Notes: generated from the letters alone by a model not told the origin. 49,309 nt of DNA from Bacilli bacterium (GCA_017470045.1 JAFUFG010000002.1:1-49309); one strand, 5' to 3'; numbered from the stretch's first letter, positions 1 to 8,773 are shown. Numbers and translations are program-made.

Positions 1-2
1 CA

Positions 3-215
3 ACAAATACATCACAGATTGCTAGCGCTGTAGTAGACTTATCTACAGTAGCAGCTGCTGCTTATGTAGATGAAAATGATGCTAACTTATTGGGTGCTGT
101 AAAGAGATATTTCCAGCAAGATATGTTAGGATCTCTATTCCCTCCTGGTACTATGGAGAAAATTGTTAATAAAGCAAAGATAGAAATATCTTCGACACCT
201 ACCGAAGAACAATAA
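3..215 (+). CDS. 3' end of an unknown plus-strand gene (partial)
   Basis: An open frame enters from the left edge and ends at TAA 213-215, giving 70 C-terminal residues. The text is alanine- and acid-rich (VAAAAYVDENDANLLGAVKR) and ends in a short S/T/E tail. It is the only convincing plus-strand gene in the window and converges on the minus-strand block. I do not recognise the family. Regular codon use and the strong hairpin 6 nt after the stop support a real gene end. The start lies outside the window. Confidence 0.6.
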   Translation, partial: TNTSQIASAVVDLSTVAAAAYVDENDANLLGAVKRYFQQDMLGSLFPPGTMEKIVNKAKIEISSTPTEEQ

Positions 216-220
216 AAAAT

Positions 221-252
221 AATACCAGTAGACCATATGGTCTACTGGTATT
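221..252. terminator. Perfect palindromic hairpin between convergent genes
   Basis: A 32-bp perfect palindrome centred on CATATG, 6 bp after the plus-strand stop. It folds identically on both strands, so it can end the plus-strand unit and block minus-strand read-through. Confidence 0.7.
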
Positions 253-316
253 TCTAAACAAATCTAAATAGATATGTTTGGGAAGGTATATTTTTCAATT
301 TCAATTTAAAACGATA

Positions 317-340
317 ATTAGTGTATAGGTATACACTAAT
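317..340 (-). terminator. Hairpin overlapping the stop codon of the 336-809 gene
   Basis: Ten-bp arms (ATTAGTGTAT / ATACACTAAT) around a 4-nt loop, followed on the minus strand by TATCGTTTT. The TAG stop of the HExxH gene lies inside the 5' arm. Confidence 0.55.
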
Positions 341-809
341 CATTAGATTTATAGTTCTCTAAGCCAAATAATAGTATATCCCATACTTTTTTATCATTAG
401 TACCACGTCTTAAATACTCTTGATATAAGTATTTAATATCGTATTGACGGGATAAAGCAGTAGCATTTAATAATACATTTCTATTCATTCTTTTCTCATA
501 ATCTTTTTGAGACTCATTTTCCATCTTATTATAAATAGAATGAAGTATCTCATGATAAATTAAAAGTATAATCCAGGTTTGCTGTGCTTTCATAGTTTCT
601 AACATACTTACAGCAAACTCTATACTTTGAATAAAGAAAGTAATATGCCCATTTTCATTTATAGCTGCTTGCTCTTGTATCCCTGTCTTAGTATCTAACA
701 TAAAACTCTTTATAATAAACTCATGATACTCATGTAACTTATTTAAAATATCATCAAAGTTTTCTTCGATGAATTTTTCTACATTAAATTTTACTGGAAA
801 CTTTTGCAT
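336..809 (-). CDS. Putative zinc metallopeptidase-like protein (HExxH)
   Basis: A 157-aa protein with HEILH at residues 86-90, preceded by a hydrophobic helix (WIILLIY). This is the classical zincin pattern, in which the two His bind zinc and Glu activates water. The third zinc ligand is not obvious. Downstream is a helical region (NATALSRQYDIKYLYQEYL). I start at ATG 807-809 because GAAAGGA lies 8 nt upstream; a longer frame to 851 would run into the palindrome at 838-865. Last gene of the minus-strand block before the convergent boundary. It could be a phage metallopeptidase or a catalytically dead relative; the substrate is unknown. Confidence 0.5.
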   Translation of the reverse strand: MQKFPVKFNVEKFIEENFDDILNKLHEYHEFIIKSFMLDTKTGIQEQAAINENGHITFFIQSIEFAVSMLETMKAQQTWIILLIYHEILHSIYNKMENESQKDYEKRMNRNVLLNATALSRQYDIKYLYQEYLRRGTNDKKVWDILLFGLENYKSND

Positions 810-837
810 ATTAATTATCCTTTCAAGACAAATAAAG

Positions 838-865
838 TAGAGTGGAGTCATATGACTCCACTCTA
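838..865 (-). terminator. 28-bp perfect palindrome, ATAT loop
   Basis: Perfect inverted repeat centred on CATATG, 4 nt after the stop of the 870-1193 gene and about 30 nt before the next ribosome binding site. The downstream U-tract is weak, so it may act as an mRNA 3'-end stabiliser or processing site as much as a terminator. Confidence 0.6.
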
Positions 866-869
866 TATT

Positions 870-1193
870 TTATGTATTTTGTGCGTCTAATGCTTTTAGA
901 TATTCAAATTCTTTATACTCATCAATATAACCATTGGGAATACTAGATTCAATTATTTTAACTTCTTCTTTATCTGCACAATGAAACGAATACTTATTAT
1001 TAAAATCTTTGATATTAGAATATGATTTGTAAAATGCTCTAATAACATTTCCCAAACAATCAGAATCAACAACTAATGGAATAAGACATCTATATGTTTC
1101 AGAGTCTTTATCTTTAGTATCAAGATTGAATACTCTACGAATAGTATCACTTTCCATTCTAGTATGATCTATATTGAATCTGATAATCTTCAT
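870..1193 (-). CDS. Hypothetical protein, 107 aa
   Basis: Starts at ATG 1191-1193 behind AAGGAGG. Mixed alpha/beta composition with charged patches (HTRMESDTIRRVFNLDTKDK); no membrane segment and no recognisable motif. The unit is bounded by a promoter-like TATATTATATCTTTGA upstream and a palindrome after the stop, so it is probably expressed alone. Function unknown. Confidence 0.7.
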   Translation of the reverse strand: MKIIRFNIDHTRMESDTIRRVFNLDTKDKDSETYRCLIPLVVDSDCLGNVIRAFYKSYSNIKDFNNKYSFHCADKEEVKIIESSIPNGYIDEYKEFEYLKALDAQNT

Positions 1194-1228
1194 TTTCTTT
1201 AATATTCCTCCTTAGAATATAATCAAGT

Positions 1229-1243
1229 CAAAGATATAATATA
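1229..1243 (-). promoter_or_regulatory. Candidate promoter for the 870-1193 gene
   Basis: Minus-strand TATATTATATCTTTG, a match to the window-wide phage consensus GATAYTATAWNNNTG, 35 nt before the start codon. Confidence 0.4.
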
Positions 1244-1246
1244 TAA

Positions 1247-1714
1247 TTATTTATAAATTTCCACCCATTTATTTAAAGCGTCAATCATATTACAAGAATA
1301 ATCTTTAAGAGGATCATTTAATCCACCATTAATAATACATGCGATAATAGTTCTAAAGCATTCTGCTTCTTCATCTGTAAGAGTCTTCTGCACTTCTTCT
1401 ATAGCATCAAATATAATCTGCATTTCAGATGGATCTAATTTGGCAGAAGAAATAGGGCAAGAAGCACAATCTCGATAAACATCTAATTTACTAACAGCTT
1501 TCTCAGCATACCATAATGCTTTTTCAATATCTTGTTTACCATTCTTATTATGAGATCTCCAAGTATATTTAATAACTACAAATAAACAACCAGCAATAAT
1601 AGCATTATAATCTTTAATCATTAATTCAATAAAATCAATACATTCAACTTTACCCTGCCCTGCATAATGTTGAGGATGGTTTACATCATCAAAAACTTTT
1701 TTTTCGTCACTCAT
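1247..1714 (-). CDS. DUF3310-type phage protein
   Basis: A 155-aa protein whose first ~70 residues match the DUF3310 pattern: VNHPQHY near residue 11, then ECIDFIE, then VIKYTWR..NKNG...IEKALWYAEKA. DUF3310 proteins are common in phage replication or nucleotide-metabolism regions; the biochemical role is not established. The C-terminal half has CASC and several further Cys. It is preceded by a structured leader ending in a strong terminator (1745-1868), which suggests attenuation or a separate small RNA upstream. RBS AAAGAGG. Confidence 0.75.
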   Translation of the reverse strand: MSDEKKVFDDVNHPQHYAGQGKVECIDFIELMIKDYNAIIAGCLFVVIKYTWRSHNKNGKQDIEKALWYAEKAVSKLDVYRDCASCPISSAKLDPSEMQIIFDAIEEVQKTLTDEEAECFRTIIACIINGGLNDPLKDYSCNMIDALNKWVEIYK

Positions 1715-1744
1715 TAGTATTACCTCTTTCTTAAAAAATAAATA

Positions 1745-1868
1745 TGGAAGAGAGCTCTAATGAGCTCTCTTCACTGAGTAAGGAGTGTTGTATCAGTCTC
1801 TAGATGGGATAGAAACTGAAGTTATGGGAATATAAGTAAAGCAGTCGATTGGTAAACTACTTTTACTT
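1745..1868 (-). ncRNA. Structured leader or small RNA upstream of the DUF3310 gene
   Basis: About 120 untranslated nt between the primase stop and the DUF3310 start. On the minus strand it folds into a hairpin at 1834-1868 (AAGTAA(A)AGTAG / CTGCTTTACTT), a second at 1794-1818 (CAGTTTCT / AGAGACTG) and a terminator at 1747-1772 (GAAGAGAGCTC, loop ATTA) followed by a broken U-tract. No plausible reading frame is present. An unpaired CUCCUU segment lies just before the terminator. It could be a free small RNA or an attenuator for the next gene. Confidence 0.5.
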
Positions 1869-1884
1869 CATGTTATACATATAT
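1866..1884 (-). promoter_or_regulatory. Candidate promoter for the 1745-1868 RNA
   Basis: Minus-strand ATATATGTATAACATGAAG, -10 TATAAC at 1871-1876, overlapping the stop of the primase gene. The match to the consensus is weaker than at other sites. Confidence 0.3.
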
Positions 1885-2963
1885 TAAATTTTAAAAATAT
1901 TCTCATTAATTCTAGACTTTCTTACTCCAAAGTCTTGTTCTCCATTTTTAATATTCCTATGAACGTATATTGGAATATCGAGACTAGCAATCTTCCTACT
2001 CATAAATTTAACTTGGTCATTATTTACATTATTATCTGGATATACATGTATAACTATATTAGGAGATAGCTTCATTTTATTAATAATAGTATACACCGCA
2101 TTAAAATAAGCTTTTCCTCCAGCAGCAATGTATATATTATCTTCTCTATTATTTCCTCTTAAGTTATATAGTATACTCAGAATATCAAATGGCCCTTCAG
2201 CTACATGAATATTTATTGGTTCAATAGATAATGTATTTACTATACTAGGTGCACAATAATATCTAGTCAACATAATATCATTTTCTTCATTAATAATAGG
2301 ATATTTAATATATCTCTTTTTTAATGCAGGATACTTTAATTGTTTACCAGTAAAGTTTCTCATAGTAATAAAACTATTATCTAGGGATAAAAATCCAATA
2401 AAGTTTTCAGATAAAGCATGCATCTCTTCTATACTAAGATTAAATTTATTCACTCCATTATAGTACAGAAAATACTGTATATCAAATACAACTTTATCTT
2501 TTAAGGCTTGATTAATGGTTAATGATAACCCAAGTCTGTTATTAAGATACTCTAACTTAGTATTATCTAAAATAGTATTTTCTACACACCCAATAGTTGT
2601 GTAATTTTGTTTGATAAAATATTTATTAGTATTCTTACTAGTCTTACGATAATTATTAGCAAGAATATTTAATTCATATACTAATTCTTCGGCTTCTATA
2701 TCATAATTTACTATCTCTAATAAAGTTTCTCCAGTAAGTATACCACCTCTTTCACAAAGAAAACAATGATATTTAGGAGGAGACTGATAGGTATCTGTGT
2801 CATATTGTGTTTGTAACCCTACATAAAAATGAGCATCTCTTAAATCTTTTTGAGAATCTCCACAGAATGGGCATCTAAATACAACTTCTCTCCCATTAGA
2901 TGCTAGATGAGCCCTCGGCATCTTTTTCTTCAGATACTCTCTTAGTTTTATTTTGTCTAGCAT
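1884..2963 (-). CDS. DnaG-type DNA primase
   Basis: Synthesises RNA primers for lagging-strand synthesis. The N-terminus carries a zinc-binding module, CPFC and CFLC about 32 residues apart, after a short basic helix. A TOPRIM core follows: the Glu motif AEGPFDILSI near residue 250 and the Asp motif YPDNNVN near 310. At about 359 aa it is shorter than cellular DnaG (~600), lacking a helicase-binding domain, as is usual for phage primases. Two starts are possible: ATG 2979-2981 has no ribosome binding site, whereas ATG 2961-2963 follows GGAAAGAG. Either start overlaps the upstream gene by at least 68 bp, an unusually long overlap. Confidence 0.8.
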   Translation of the reverse strand: MLDKIKLREYLKKKMPRAHLASNGREVVFRCPFCGDSQKDLRDAHFYVGLQTQYDTDTYQSPPKYHCFLCERGGILTGETLLEIVNYDIEAEELVYELNILANNYRKTSKNTNKYFIKQNYTTIGCVENTILDNTKLEYLNNRLGLSLTINQALKDKVVFDIQYFLYYNGVNKFNLSIEEMHALSENFIGFLSLDNSFITMRNFTGKQLKYPALKKRYIKYPIINEENDIMLTRYYCAPSIVNTLSIEPINIHVAEGPFDILSILYNLRGNNREDNIYIAAGGKAYFNAVYTIINKMKLSPNIVIHVYPDNNVNNDQVKFMSRKIASLDIPIYVHRNIKNGEQDFGVRKSRINENIFKI

Positions 2964-3405
2964 TTTCTCTTTCCATTTCATCAGTCATTATTAATTCTAC
3001 AATATTTTTAACAGCCATTAATTTATCCATTATCAGTTCAACTGTATTAGATTTAAATGATAATGCATCTAACATAGCTAATTGAGAAGTACCAGATCCA
3101 TGAGACATTATATATGCCATTGCAAATAGTATTTGATTATACAGTATGTCTATACATCTGTTACCCATTTCTGGATCATGTTCCATACTACCAATATATC
3201 CTCTAATACCATATTCAGTATCTTTTAAAAATTGTAATTGTTCTTCTTCTGTAACATCTCCTTTAGAGATAAAATCTTCTACATACTTCTGTTGCTTCTC
3301 TCCTCCAAATAAAGCTAAGAATGTAATACGACCCTTAATGTCGGTCGCAATATTTTCAAAATATTCGTCAGATCCTTTTACTGAAGGTAATTTAGATTCA
3401 AACAT
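2896..3405 (-). CDS. Hypothetical helical protein, 169 aa
   Basis: Soluble, mostly alpha-helical by composition, with a charged low-complexity tail (EMERENARQNKTKRVSEEK). No recognisable domain. Its 5' end overlaps the zinc-ribbon gene by 8 bp and its 3' end overlaps the primase gene by about 68 bp, so the three genes are likely co-translated. The context suggests a replication accessory role, but nothing in the sequence proves it. Confidence 0.7.
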   Translation of the reverse strand: MFESKLPSVKGSDEYFENIATDIKGRITFLALFGGEKQQKYVEDFISKGDVTEEEQLQFLKDTEYGIRGYIGSMEHDPEMGNRCIDILYNQILFAMAYIMSHGSGTSQLAMLDALSFKSNTVELIMDKLMAVKNIVELIMTDEMERENARQNKTKRVSEEKDAEGSSSI

Positions 3406-3646
3406 TTTCTTTCTCCATATCTGTTACTATTTTTTCTAAACTAAAAATATCTCCAATTTTCTGATAGTAATACTTATTTCCACAATGTGTGCATTCATAA
3501 GTATTATTAGATATATTAAATTCATGCCCTCCGCATGTAGGGCATTCTTTCAAAATAATAACTTTATTTTCATTTAATCTTTCATCTATATATTCAAGTA
3601 ATTTATGATGATAATGTGCTAATCCTTCCATAGTTAATACTTTCAT
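3398..3646 (-). CDS. Small zinc-ribbon protein, 82 aa
   Basis: An N-terminal helix (HYHHKLLEYIDERLNE) is followed by a four-Cys ribbon, CPTC and CTHC 17 residues apart, typical of structural zinc ribbons that bind nucleic acid or protein. I start at ATG 3644-3646, which has GAAAGGTGG at ideal spacing; a GTG 9 nt upstream lies in the ribosome binding site. First gene of a three-gene unit with the primase, preceded by a promoter-like motif and the terminator at 3694-3716. Confidence 0.75.
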   Translation of the reverse strand: MKVLTMEGLAHYHHKLLEYIDERLNENKVIILKECPTCGGHEFNISNNTYECTHCGNKYYYQKIGDIFSLEKIVTDMEKENV

Positions 3647-3657
3647 AATTACCACCT

Positions 3658-3677
3658 TTCATTAATATAGTATATAA
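3658..3677 (-). promoter_or_regulatory. Candidate promoter for the zinc-ribbon/primase unit
   Basis: Minus-strand TATATACTATATTAATGA, a close match to the phage consensus, directly between the preceding terminator hairpin and the ribosome binding site. Confidence 0.45.
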
Positions 3678-3693
3678 GTATAAATAAAATTGT

Positions 3694-3716
3694 ATGGGTA
3701 GCAATACGCTACCCAT
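3694..3716 (-). terminator. Hairpin after the 3720-5312 gene
   Basis: Nine-bp arms (ATGGGTAGC / GCTACCCAT) around AATAC, 3 nt after the stop codon. Confidence 0.6.
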
Positions 3717-3719
3717 ATT

Positions 3720-5312
3720 TTAGATTAATAATATAAACTGTAATACTTCTTCTACAATCAATTCAGGACTAGACTGAGTTTTAATAGGAATTCCATTTAA
3801 ACTCATATCGTAATAGTCTATATTAGTAAATGAAGAAGAAAGTATTTGTGAAATAATCTTAAATATAATTTCTTCTTGAATTTTATTATTGTTATACTTC
3901 TCTATTACTTTTGGAAAGAGCTCGCTAATCTCCATTCTCTGTAAAATCTTCTTGTTCACAGTTTTTCTAGAGATCAATCTATCAATCTTTCCACCAATAA
4001 TAAATGGAAGTAAACGTTGACCTTCTGAAAGCAGATATCTCTTTGCTGCAATCATTAAAGTTACATAATCATAGTAATTTAATAATTTAACTGCTTTAAT
4101 ATCTTTAAAGTCTTTCAAGAATAAATATGATACTAAATTAAACTGAAATGGATTTTTAATAGGCTTTCCATCTCTAGTGAGTTGATCCATATAGAAAGCA
4201 ATCTCTGCTTCGTCAAAAGGACCATAGATAATTCGAATCTTTTCCATGGTATGTTTAAGATTAACATTGGATTGCAATACCATAGATTCATCAATCTTAG
4301 CAATATGAGATTCAAATTTATCAGCTTCGCTGTTGTTATCCTCATCTCTAATTGATGATGACACTTTAGTTAAATCAAATTCATATGGAGCTTCAATAAC
4401 TTTATACTTCATTTCTCTCATAATAGCATCATAGTTAAAGCATATGATGTTTTTAGAGAAAGTGTATTTGGGTATAATCTGGCAAATAATATTTTCTTCA
4501 GTAGCCATACTATGTGTAATAGGATCTCTACTTCTAATATTCTGCATATCCCATAATACTTTATTATTACTAACATTCTTTGATACGTTGGTAGTAATAG
4601 TTTCATATAACTTTGCAGCTATATCTACATTATAATTATTCTTAATATCAATTAAAATGAGATCGAAGCATCTCATTAAGATATACTTAATTTGTGTATT
4701 AGAGTATCTTCTATCCCAGCACCAATGCATTATTAATGGAATAATGCAATTCTGAATAAACGAGATTTCCATTAATAATTCAGCATGCTCATCAGTATAC
4801 TCTAAGCAAGGATTTTTGCTATTATTGTAGTTTAAATGGATATTATAATTATCCGTTACAAACTGCTTTACTTGTAAATGAAACACGGGTTGGCACTTAT
4901 GGTCTATAATATACCGACATAAATCATTTACAAAATTCTCTTCATTATATTGAGAGATATAATCTATAGCAAATTTAATCTGAGCATAAGCAGCTACAAG
5001 ATATCGATTTGTATCATAAAATTTTTCAAAATAATTTAAATACTGAGTGCAATGATCTCTAAATCCAATCGACACTTGACCATTGTCTTTAAGTTTGGTT
5101 GCACTATTATAACATCTTTTAGCAGATAAAATAAAAGTGCATATATCATCTTCCGGAGTAGATCCGGCAAAGAAATTAGATATGGAAGGACAACTTAAAC
5201 AGTTCTTTCCATGTTGAAATACTTTATCATCTTCACTTTCAGGTTGCCAATCATCAACAGGGATAAATACTTTTGGTTGTACTATCTCTGCTATTTGAAT
5301 TTTATTTTCCAT
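3720..5312 (-). CDS. Large hypothetical protein, 530 aa
   Basis: Starts behind AAAGGAG. Near residue 38 it has a short Cys cluster (CLSCPS), then long helical stretches rich in Tyr, Asn and Ile. No transmembrane segment and no nucleotide-binding motif are visible. It stands alone between two terminator hairpins. The size would suit a virion component or an early ejected protein, but nothing diagnostic is present and I do not recognise it. Confidence 0.7.
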   Translation of the reverse strand: MENKIQIAEIVQPKVFIPVDDWQPESEDDKVFQHGKNCLSCPSISNFFAGSTPEDDICTFILSAKRCYNSATKLKDNGQVSIGFRDHCTQYLNYFEKFYDTNRYLVAAYAQIKFAIDYISQYNEENFVNDLCRYIIDHKCQPVFHLQVKQFVTDNYNIHLNYNNSKNPCLEYTDEHAELLMEISFIQNCIIPLIMHWCWDRRYSNTQIKYILMRCFDLILIDIKNNYNVDIAAKLYETITTNVSKNVSNNKVLWDMQNIRSRDPITHSMATEENIICQIIPKYTFSKNIICFNYDAIMREMKYKVIEAPYEFDLTKVSSSIRDEDNNSEADKFESHIAKIDESMVLQSNVNLKHTMEKIRIIYGPFDEAEIAFYMDQLTRDGKPIKNPFQFNLVSYLFLKDFKDIKAVKLLNYYDYVTLMIAAKRYLLSEGQRLLPFIIGGKIDRLISRKTVNKKILQRMEISELFPKVIEKYNNNKIQEEIIFKIISQILSSSFTNIDYYDMSLNGIPIKTQSSPELIVEEVLQFILLI

Positions 5313-5374
5313 AGTATAATTTACACTCCTTTAATAAAATTACACTTGGTAAAAAATAACGTTATAAAATATAT

Positions 5375-5393
5375 TGAGAACCAATCAGTCTCA
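5375..5393 (-). terminator. Weak hairpin after the 5411-6187 gene
   Basis: Five-bp arms TGAGA / TCTCA in the expected position between a stop codon and the next leader. Confidence 0.35.
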
Positions 5394-5410
5394 GATATAT
5401 AGTATATAAT

Positions 5411-6187
5411 TTATTTTGATTTTAACACTCGTTTTGTTCTAGCTACAGTTTGAGTTATTTTAGTCTTCTTTACATTTTGAACTTTAGCTGGTACTTTAGT
5501 ACGCTTTACATGTTCACCCATAGTAGGATTAGCAGCAATCTTCTTAGCCTCGCGTTCCATTCTCTTTTTGTCTTGTTCAATCTTTTTAATTCGACGTACA
5601 TCGTCTAATTTAGTATCAAAATCAGGAATCTGATTGGCTACAGAAGATTTATTTAATTCTTTAGCTGATTGCCATGCTACGTTATCTCTACTAAATAGCT
5701 TTCTTATCATTATAAAATAATAAGCAAAGTATAATGATTTTACATACCCAGTATCAGCTTTAGGATTACGAATTATAGGTTTCTCCGTCAATGCTTTATT
5801 GCTAAGCTTAGGTTTTAACCAATCAATTATCAACCCAGCTTTATTAAAAGCATAAGCATAAGTAAATAGAAAAGCAGGATCGTTTGAAAAGAACTTTACA
5901 TTCATCTTATCTAAATCAGAGTCTACTAATAATTGAGCTTTATTAGGAGTAAACTCTAGTACCACGTCATAGTATAGATGAACTGTCTTTTCAGAAGGCA
6001 TCTTAATGTAAATATAATACTTATTTTTATCTTTGTATAAGTTATACACGATAACAGAAGATTCTCTGATAAATACAGCATCAAATCTTCGTCTATAATC
6101 CTGCTTTACTAAATTAATCATACTATTAGTTGCAGAGCCCTTAATTAATCCAGGTCTATCTATATACTGTGCAAAAGTAATATCCAA
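5411..6187 (-). CDS. Hypothetical protein with a basic C-terminal tail, 258 aa
   Basis: The first ~170 residues look globular (MDITFAQYIDRPGL; YYIYIKMPSEKTVHLYYDVV). The last ~70 are highly basic with KKIEQDKKRMEREAKK and repeated K-T/V-K segments, typical of a nucleic-acid-binding or disordered tail. Preceded by AGGAGG. It lies just downstream of the chaperonin gene but is separated from it by a strong palindrome. Function unknown; DNA- or RNA-binding is an inference from charge only. Confidence 0.7.
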   Translation of the reverse strand: MDITFAQYIDRPGLIKGSATNSMINLVKQDYRRRFDAVFIRESSVIVYNLYKDKNKYYIYIKMPSEKTVHLYYDVVLEFTPNKAQLLVDSDLDKMNVKFFSNDPAFLFTYAYAFNKAGLIIDWLKPKLSNKALTEKPIIRNPKADTGYVKSLYFAYYFIMIRKLFSRDNVAWQSAKELNKSSVANQIPDFDTKLDDVRRIKKIEQDKKRMEREAKKIAANPTMGEHVKRTKVPAKVQNVKKTKITQTVARTKRVLKSK

Positions 6188-6226
6188 TTCTCATTTCCTC
6201 CTTTCATTAAATAATTTGTGAAAATA

Positions 6227-6254
6227 GAGTCTTCTCAGATATCTGAGAAGACTC
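6227..6254 (-). terminator. 28-bp perfect palindrome after the chaperonin gene
   Basis: Fourteen-bp arms, centre AGATATCT (AUAU loop), followed on the minus strand by TATTTTC. Confidence 0.7.
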
Positions 6255-6287
6255 AAAAGTATTAAGATGTTAAAATAAATTTAAATT

Positions 6288-8039
6288 TTAATATGTATAC
6301 GTATTCTGTACAGGGCTTGCAACCATAGCTTGGTTTGTCTTAAACATGAGTCCTACAATTCTAGATACTGCTTCCAAAATTACTTCATCGGCTTTAGCAG
6401 AAGTAAGTACTTTACCATCCCATCGTTCAGTTCTGAGATTGAATGGGCATTGGGATAATCCAGACCCAACAATAAGTTTTTCAATTTCCATATGGTCATC
6501 TTTAGTATAATACTTATAAATACGTAAATACAATTCAAGATAAGCATTATGAAGAATATTAACTACGATAAATTTAACTGTATCCGTATCTTCTTCGTCA
6601 AATTCTTTAATCATTTCATCTAATGTATAAAGAACGTTGAAATTAGACCCATTAGCAACTCCATTTTCAGCAGCAGATCTGCAATTTAATACAGCATCTT
6701 CTACAGCATCAATAAGAGCATTTCTATCTGTATGAGAAATACCAGCAATATAATAATCCACCATATTACATTCTAGAGATCTAATACGTCTCTTAAGAAG
6801 ATTAATCTTAGTCAGTTCTTCTTTTGTTTCTTCATATTTATGTAATTCAGCAGTAAGCTGTTCTACTAATGCAGTATAAGTATCACTATAAGTACCATCT
6901 TCATTATACATCTTAGCAGGTCTCAGTACTTTAGTCATAGTAGCATCAGCAGTAATCATTTCAGCTGTACCAGCAAAGTTTTTAATTGTTTCAGGAGTAG
7001 GAGCTAATCCTTTTTTAATATCCATTTTCTGGATTTCAGGATCAATATACTTCTTAATAGTTTTTGCTCCAGACAATGTAGCAAGATCGTATAACTGATA
7101 AAGCTTACTGATATTAGTAATCATTAACAGAGGTGGGCGATTAGCAGGATTAACACTATTTAAGTATTGGAAAATATCGTCCATGCTGGATCTTACATCT
7201 TCACCAAATCTAGTACTAAAGATTACAGTAGGAACAAATTGACTTGGATCTTGTGCTCTCATAGCAGCAATAATATTATTCTGCACAATTACACTTAAGA
7301 ATGCCATCATTTCCGGAGTATCAATGGCATCTTCAAAAATGTAAATCTCAGGTTTTCGAATTTCACAAGTAGAGTTCTTACTATTATTAATAAAGCAACT
7401 ATTGAAGTATCCCTGGTCAAAGCTTACACCATCATAAGATTTAATCATATTAGAATCGGTATTAGACGGTTTTACTTCAATATATGCACCCATACCAAAT
7501 TCTTTATAAATATCTCTAATCTGTTCAGCAATTACTTTATTTCCATCAGTAGCTGTGTAAGCGATATTATAAATATCATCCAAAGTAGTTTCTCTACCAA
7601 GTTCTTTAATACGTTTAGTAAGTTCAGGCACTACTTCATTTTCTAAACAATTAACCAATTCTTTTTCGGTAAATTTATCTGTGGCACTACATAACTCTTT
7701 AAATACTAAATTAGAAAGAATGACCGCACTAGTAGTACCATCACCTACTTTACGTACAGTACTTCTAGTAATATCTTGTAAATCATCTACAATAGACATT
7801 TCAATTGGTTTATTAAATCTAATACACCCAAGAATTTTATGACCATCTTTGGTATACTCTGTCCTACCAATATGATCTTTTTCAGCATCCATTCTAATTT
7901 GAGTTGTACTTCCATCAGGACCATATGAATTAGCAAGTGTATCGCTAATTAATTCCATAGTTTCAGTCTGTACTTCTCTCAATACTTCTTTAGAAATAAT
8001 ATTACTAATAGCTTTAGATCTTACTTCTTTAACACTCAT
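6288..8039 (-). CDS. GroEL-like chaperonin (phage HSP60)
   Basis: ATP-dependent folding chaperone, probably a ring complex in the host cytoplasm. The group I signatures are visible: SYGPDGSTTQI near 38, TKDGHKIL near 63, the ATPase motif VGDGTTSAVILSN at 98-110, and the C-terminal equatorial segment ALIDAVEDAVLNCRSAAENG near 450. At 583 aa it is slightly longer than bacterial GroEL (~548), with an insertion near the apical/intermediate region and no GGM-repeat tail. No GroES-like gene is visible here. Its ATG overlaps the TGA of the upstream gene (ATGA), so the two are translationally coupled. Likely clients are capsid or RNA polymerase proteins, by inference. Confidence 0.85.
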   Translation of the reverse strand: MSVKEVRSKAISNIISKEVLREVQTETMELISDTLANSYGPDGSTTQIRMDAEKDHIGRTEYTKDGHKILGCIRFNKPIEMSIVDDLQDITRSTVRKVGDGTTSAVILSNLVFKELCSATDKFTEKELVNCLENEVVPELTKRIKELGRETTLDDIYNIAYTATDGNKVIAEQIRDIYKEFGMGAYIEVKPSNTDSNMIKSYDGVSFDQGYFNSCFINNSKNSTCEIRKPEIYIFEDAIDTPEMMAFLSVIVQNNIIAAMRAQDPSQFVPTVIFSTRFGEDVRSSMDDIFQYLNSVNPANRPPLLMITNISKLYQLYDLATLSGAKTIKKYIDPEIQKMDIKKGLAPTPETIKNFAGTAEMITADATMTKVLRPAKMYNEDGTYSDTYTALVEQLTAELHKYEETKEELTKINLLKRRIRSLECNMVDYYIAGISHTDRNALIDAVEDAVLNCRSAAENGVANGSNFNVLYTLDEMIKEFDEEDTDTVKFIVVNILHNAYLELYLRIYKYYTKDDHMEIEKLIVGSGLSQCPFNLRTERWDGKVLTSAKADEVILEAVSRIVGLMFKTNQAMVASPVQNTYTY

Positions 8040-8752
8040 TCTTCATTATCCCCTTTCTCGGTTATAAGATCATTAAACATTGTATAGATTTGTGGTATAG
8101 ATAGATCTTTATACGGATCTATCACGTTAATAATATTATTGTTTATTAATAGCAATATTTCTTTTTTAAAGAATCCCTCTTCAAAATTATACATACCATT
8201 TATCATGTATATTTTTTTCTTATGAATATTTATATATTTAATTATATCAGATACGTATTTAATGTAGAATGTATCGTACTCAGCTAAATTATGTTCTTGA
8301 ATTATAGTATGTATTCCATGTTCCATTGCTTTATAACACAGATCAACTTGAGCATCAGTTTCACAGTTGATAGTTATATCTACTAATTTATCTGTCTTTA
8401 ATAACATATTAAAATATCCATACAAATCATTGACTAGACATTTTTCTAATAACTCTTGTTCATGATTTTTAATAATATCATTATAAATATCATCTATAGA
8501 ATCTTTATATTGATTAGATATACAAACAGATAATGGGTTATTAGTAGTTCTAAACAATAAAGCATTGCGTAAACAGCTTAAACTGGATATCTTTAGAACA
8601 TCAGGATTTATCAAATTCAAGTTTTTAGCATGATTAGCGATATACTGTACAGCTGCTATCTCTAAATCAAATATAACTTGAAAGTCTATCAAAATATGAT
8701 TAGTTTCTTTAGCGTTTGTGTCTAATGGTGCATATTGTTTATCTTCATCCAT
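8036..8752 (-). CDS. Hypothetical protein coupled to the chaperonin, 238 aa
   Basis: Soluble, mixed alpha/beta, isoleucine- and asparagine-rich. The first 40 residues contain ILIDFQVIFDLE. No catalytic motif is recognised. Its stop codon overlaps the GroEL-like start by 4 nt, and no terminator separates them. A co-chaperonin role is possible from context, but at 238 aa it is far longer than GroES (~95 aa) and lacks a GroES mobile-loop pattern. Confidence 0.7.
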   Translation of the reverse strand: MDEDKQYAPLDTNAKETNHILIDFQVIFDLEIAAVQYIANHAKNLNLINPDVLKISSLSCLRNALLFRTTNNPLSVCISNQYKDSIDDIYNDIIKNHEQELLEKCLVNDLYGYFNMLLKTDKLVDITINCETDAQVDLCYKAMEHGIHTIIQEHNLAEYDTFYIKYVSDIIKYINIHKKKIYMINGMYNFEEGFFKKEILLLINNNIINVIDPYKDLSIPQIYTMFNDLITEKGDNEE

Positions 8753-8773
8753 AATAACTCCTAATAAAAAATA

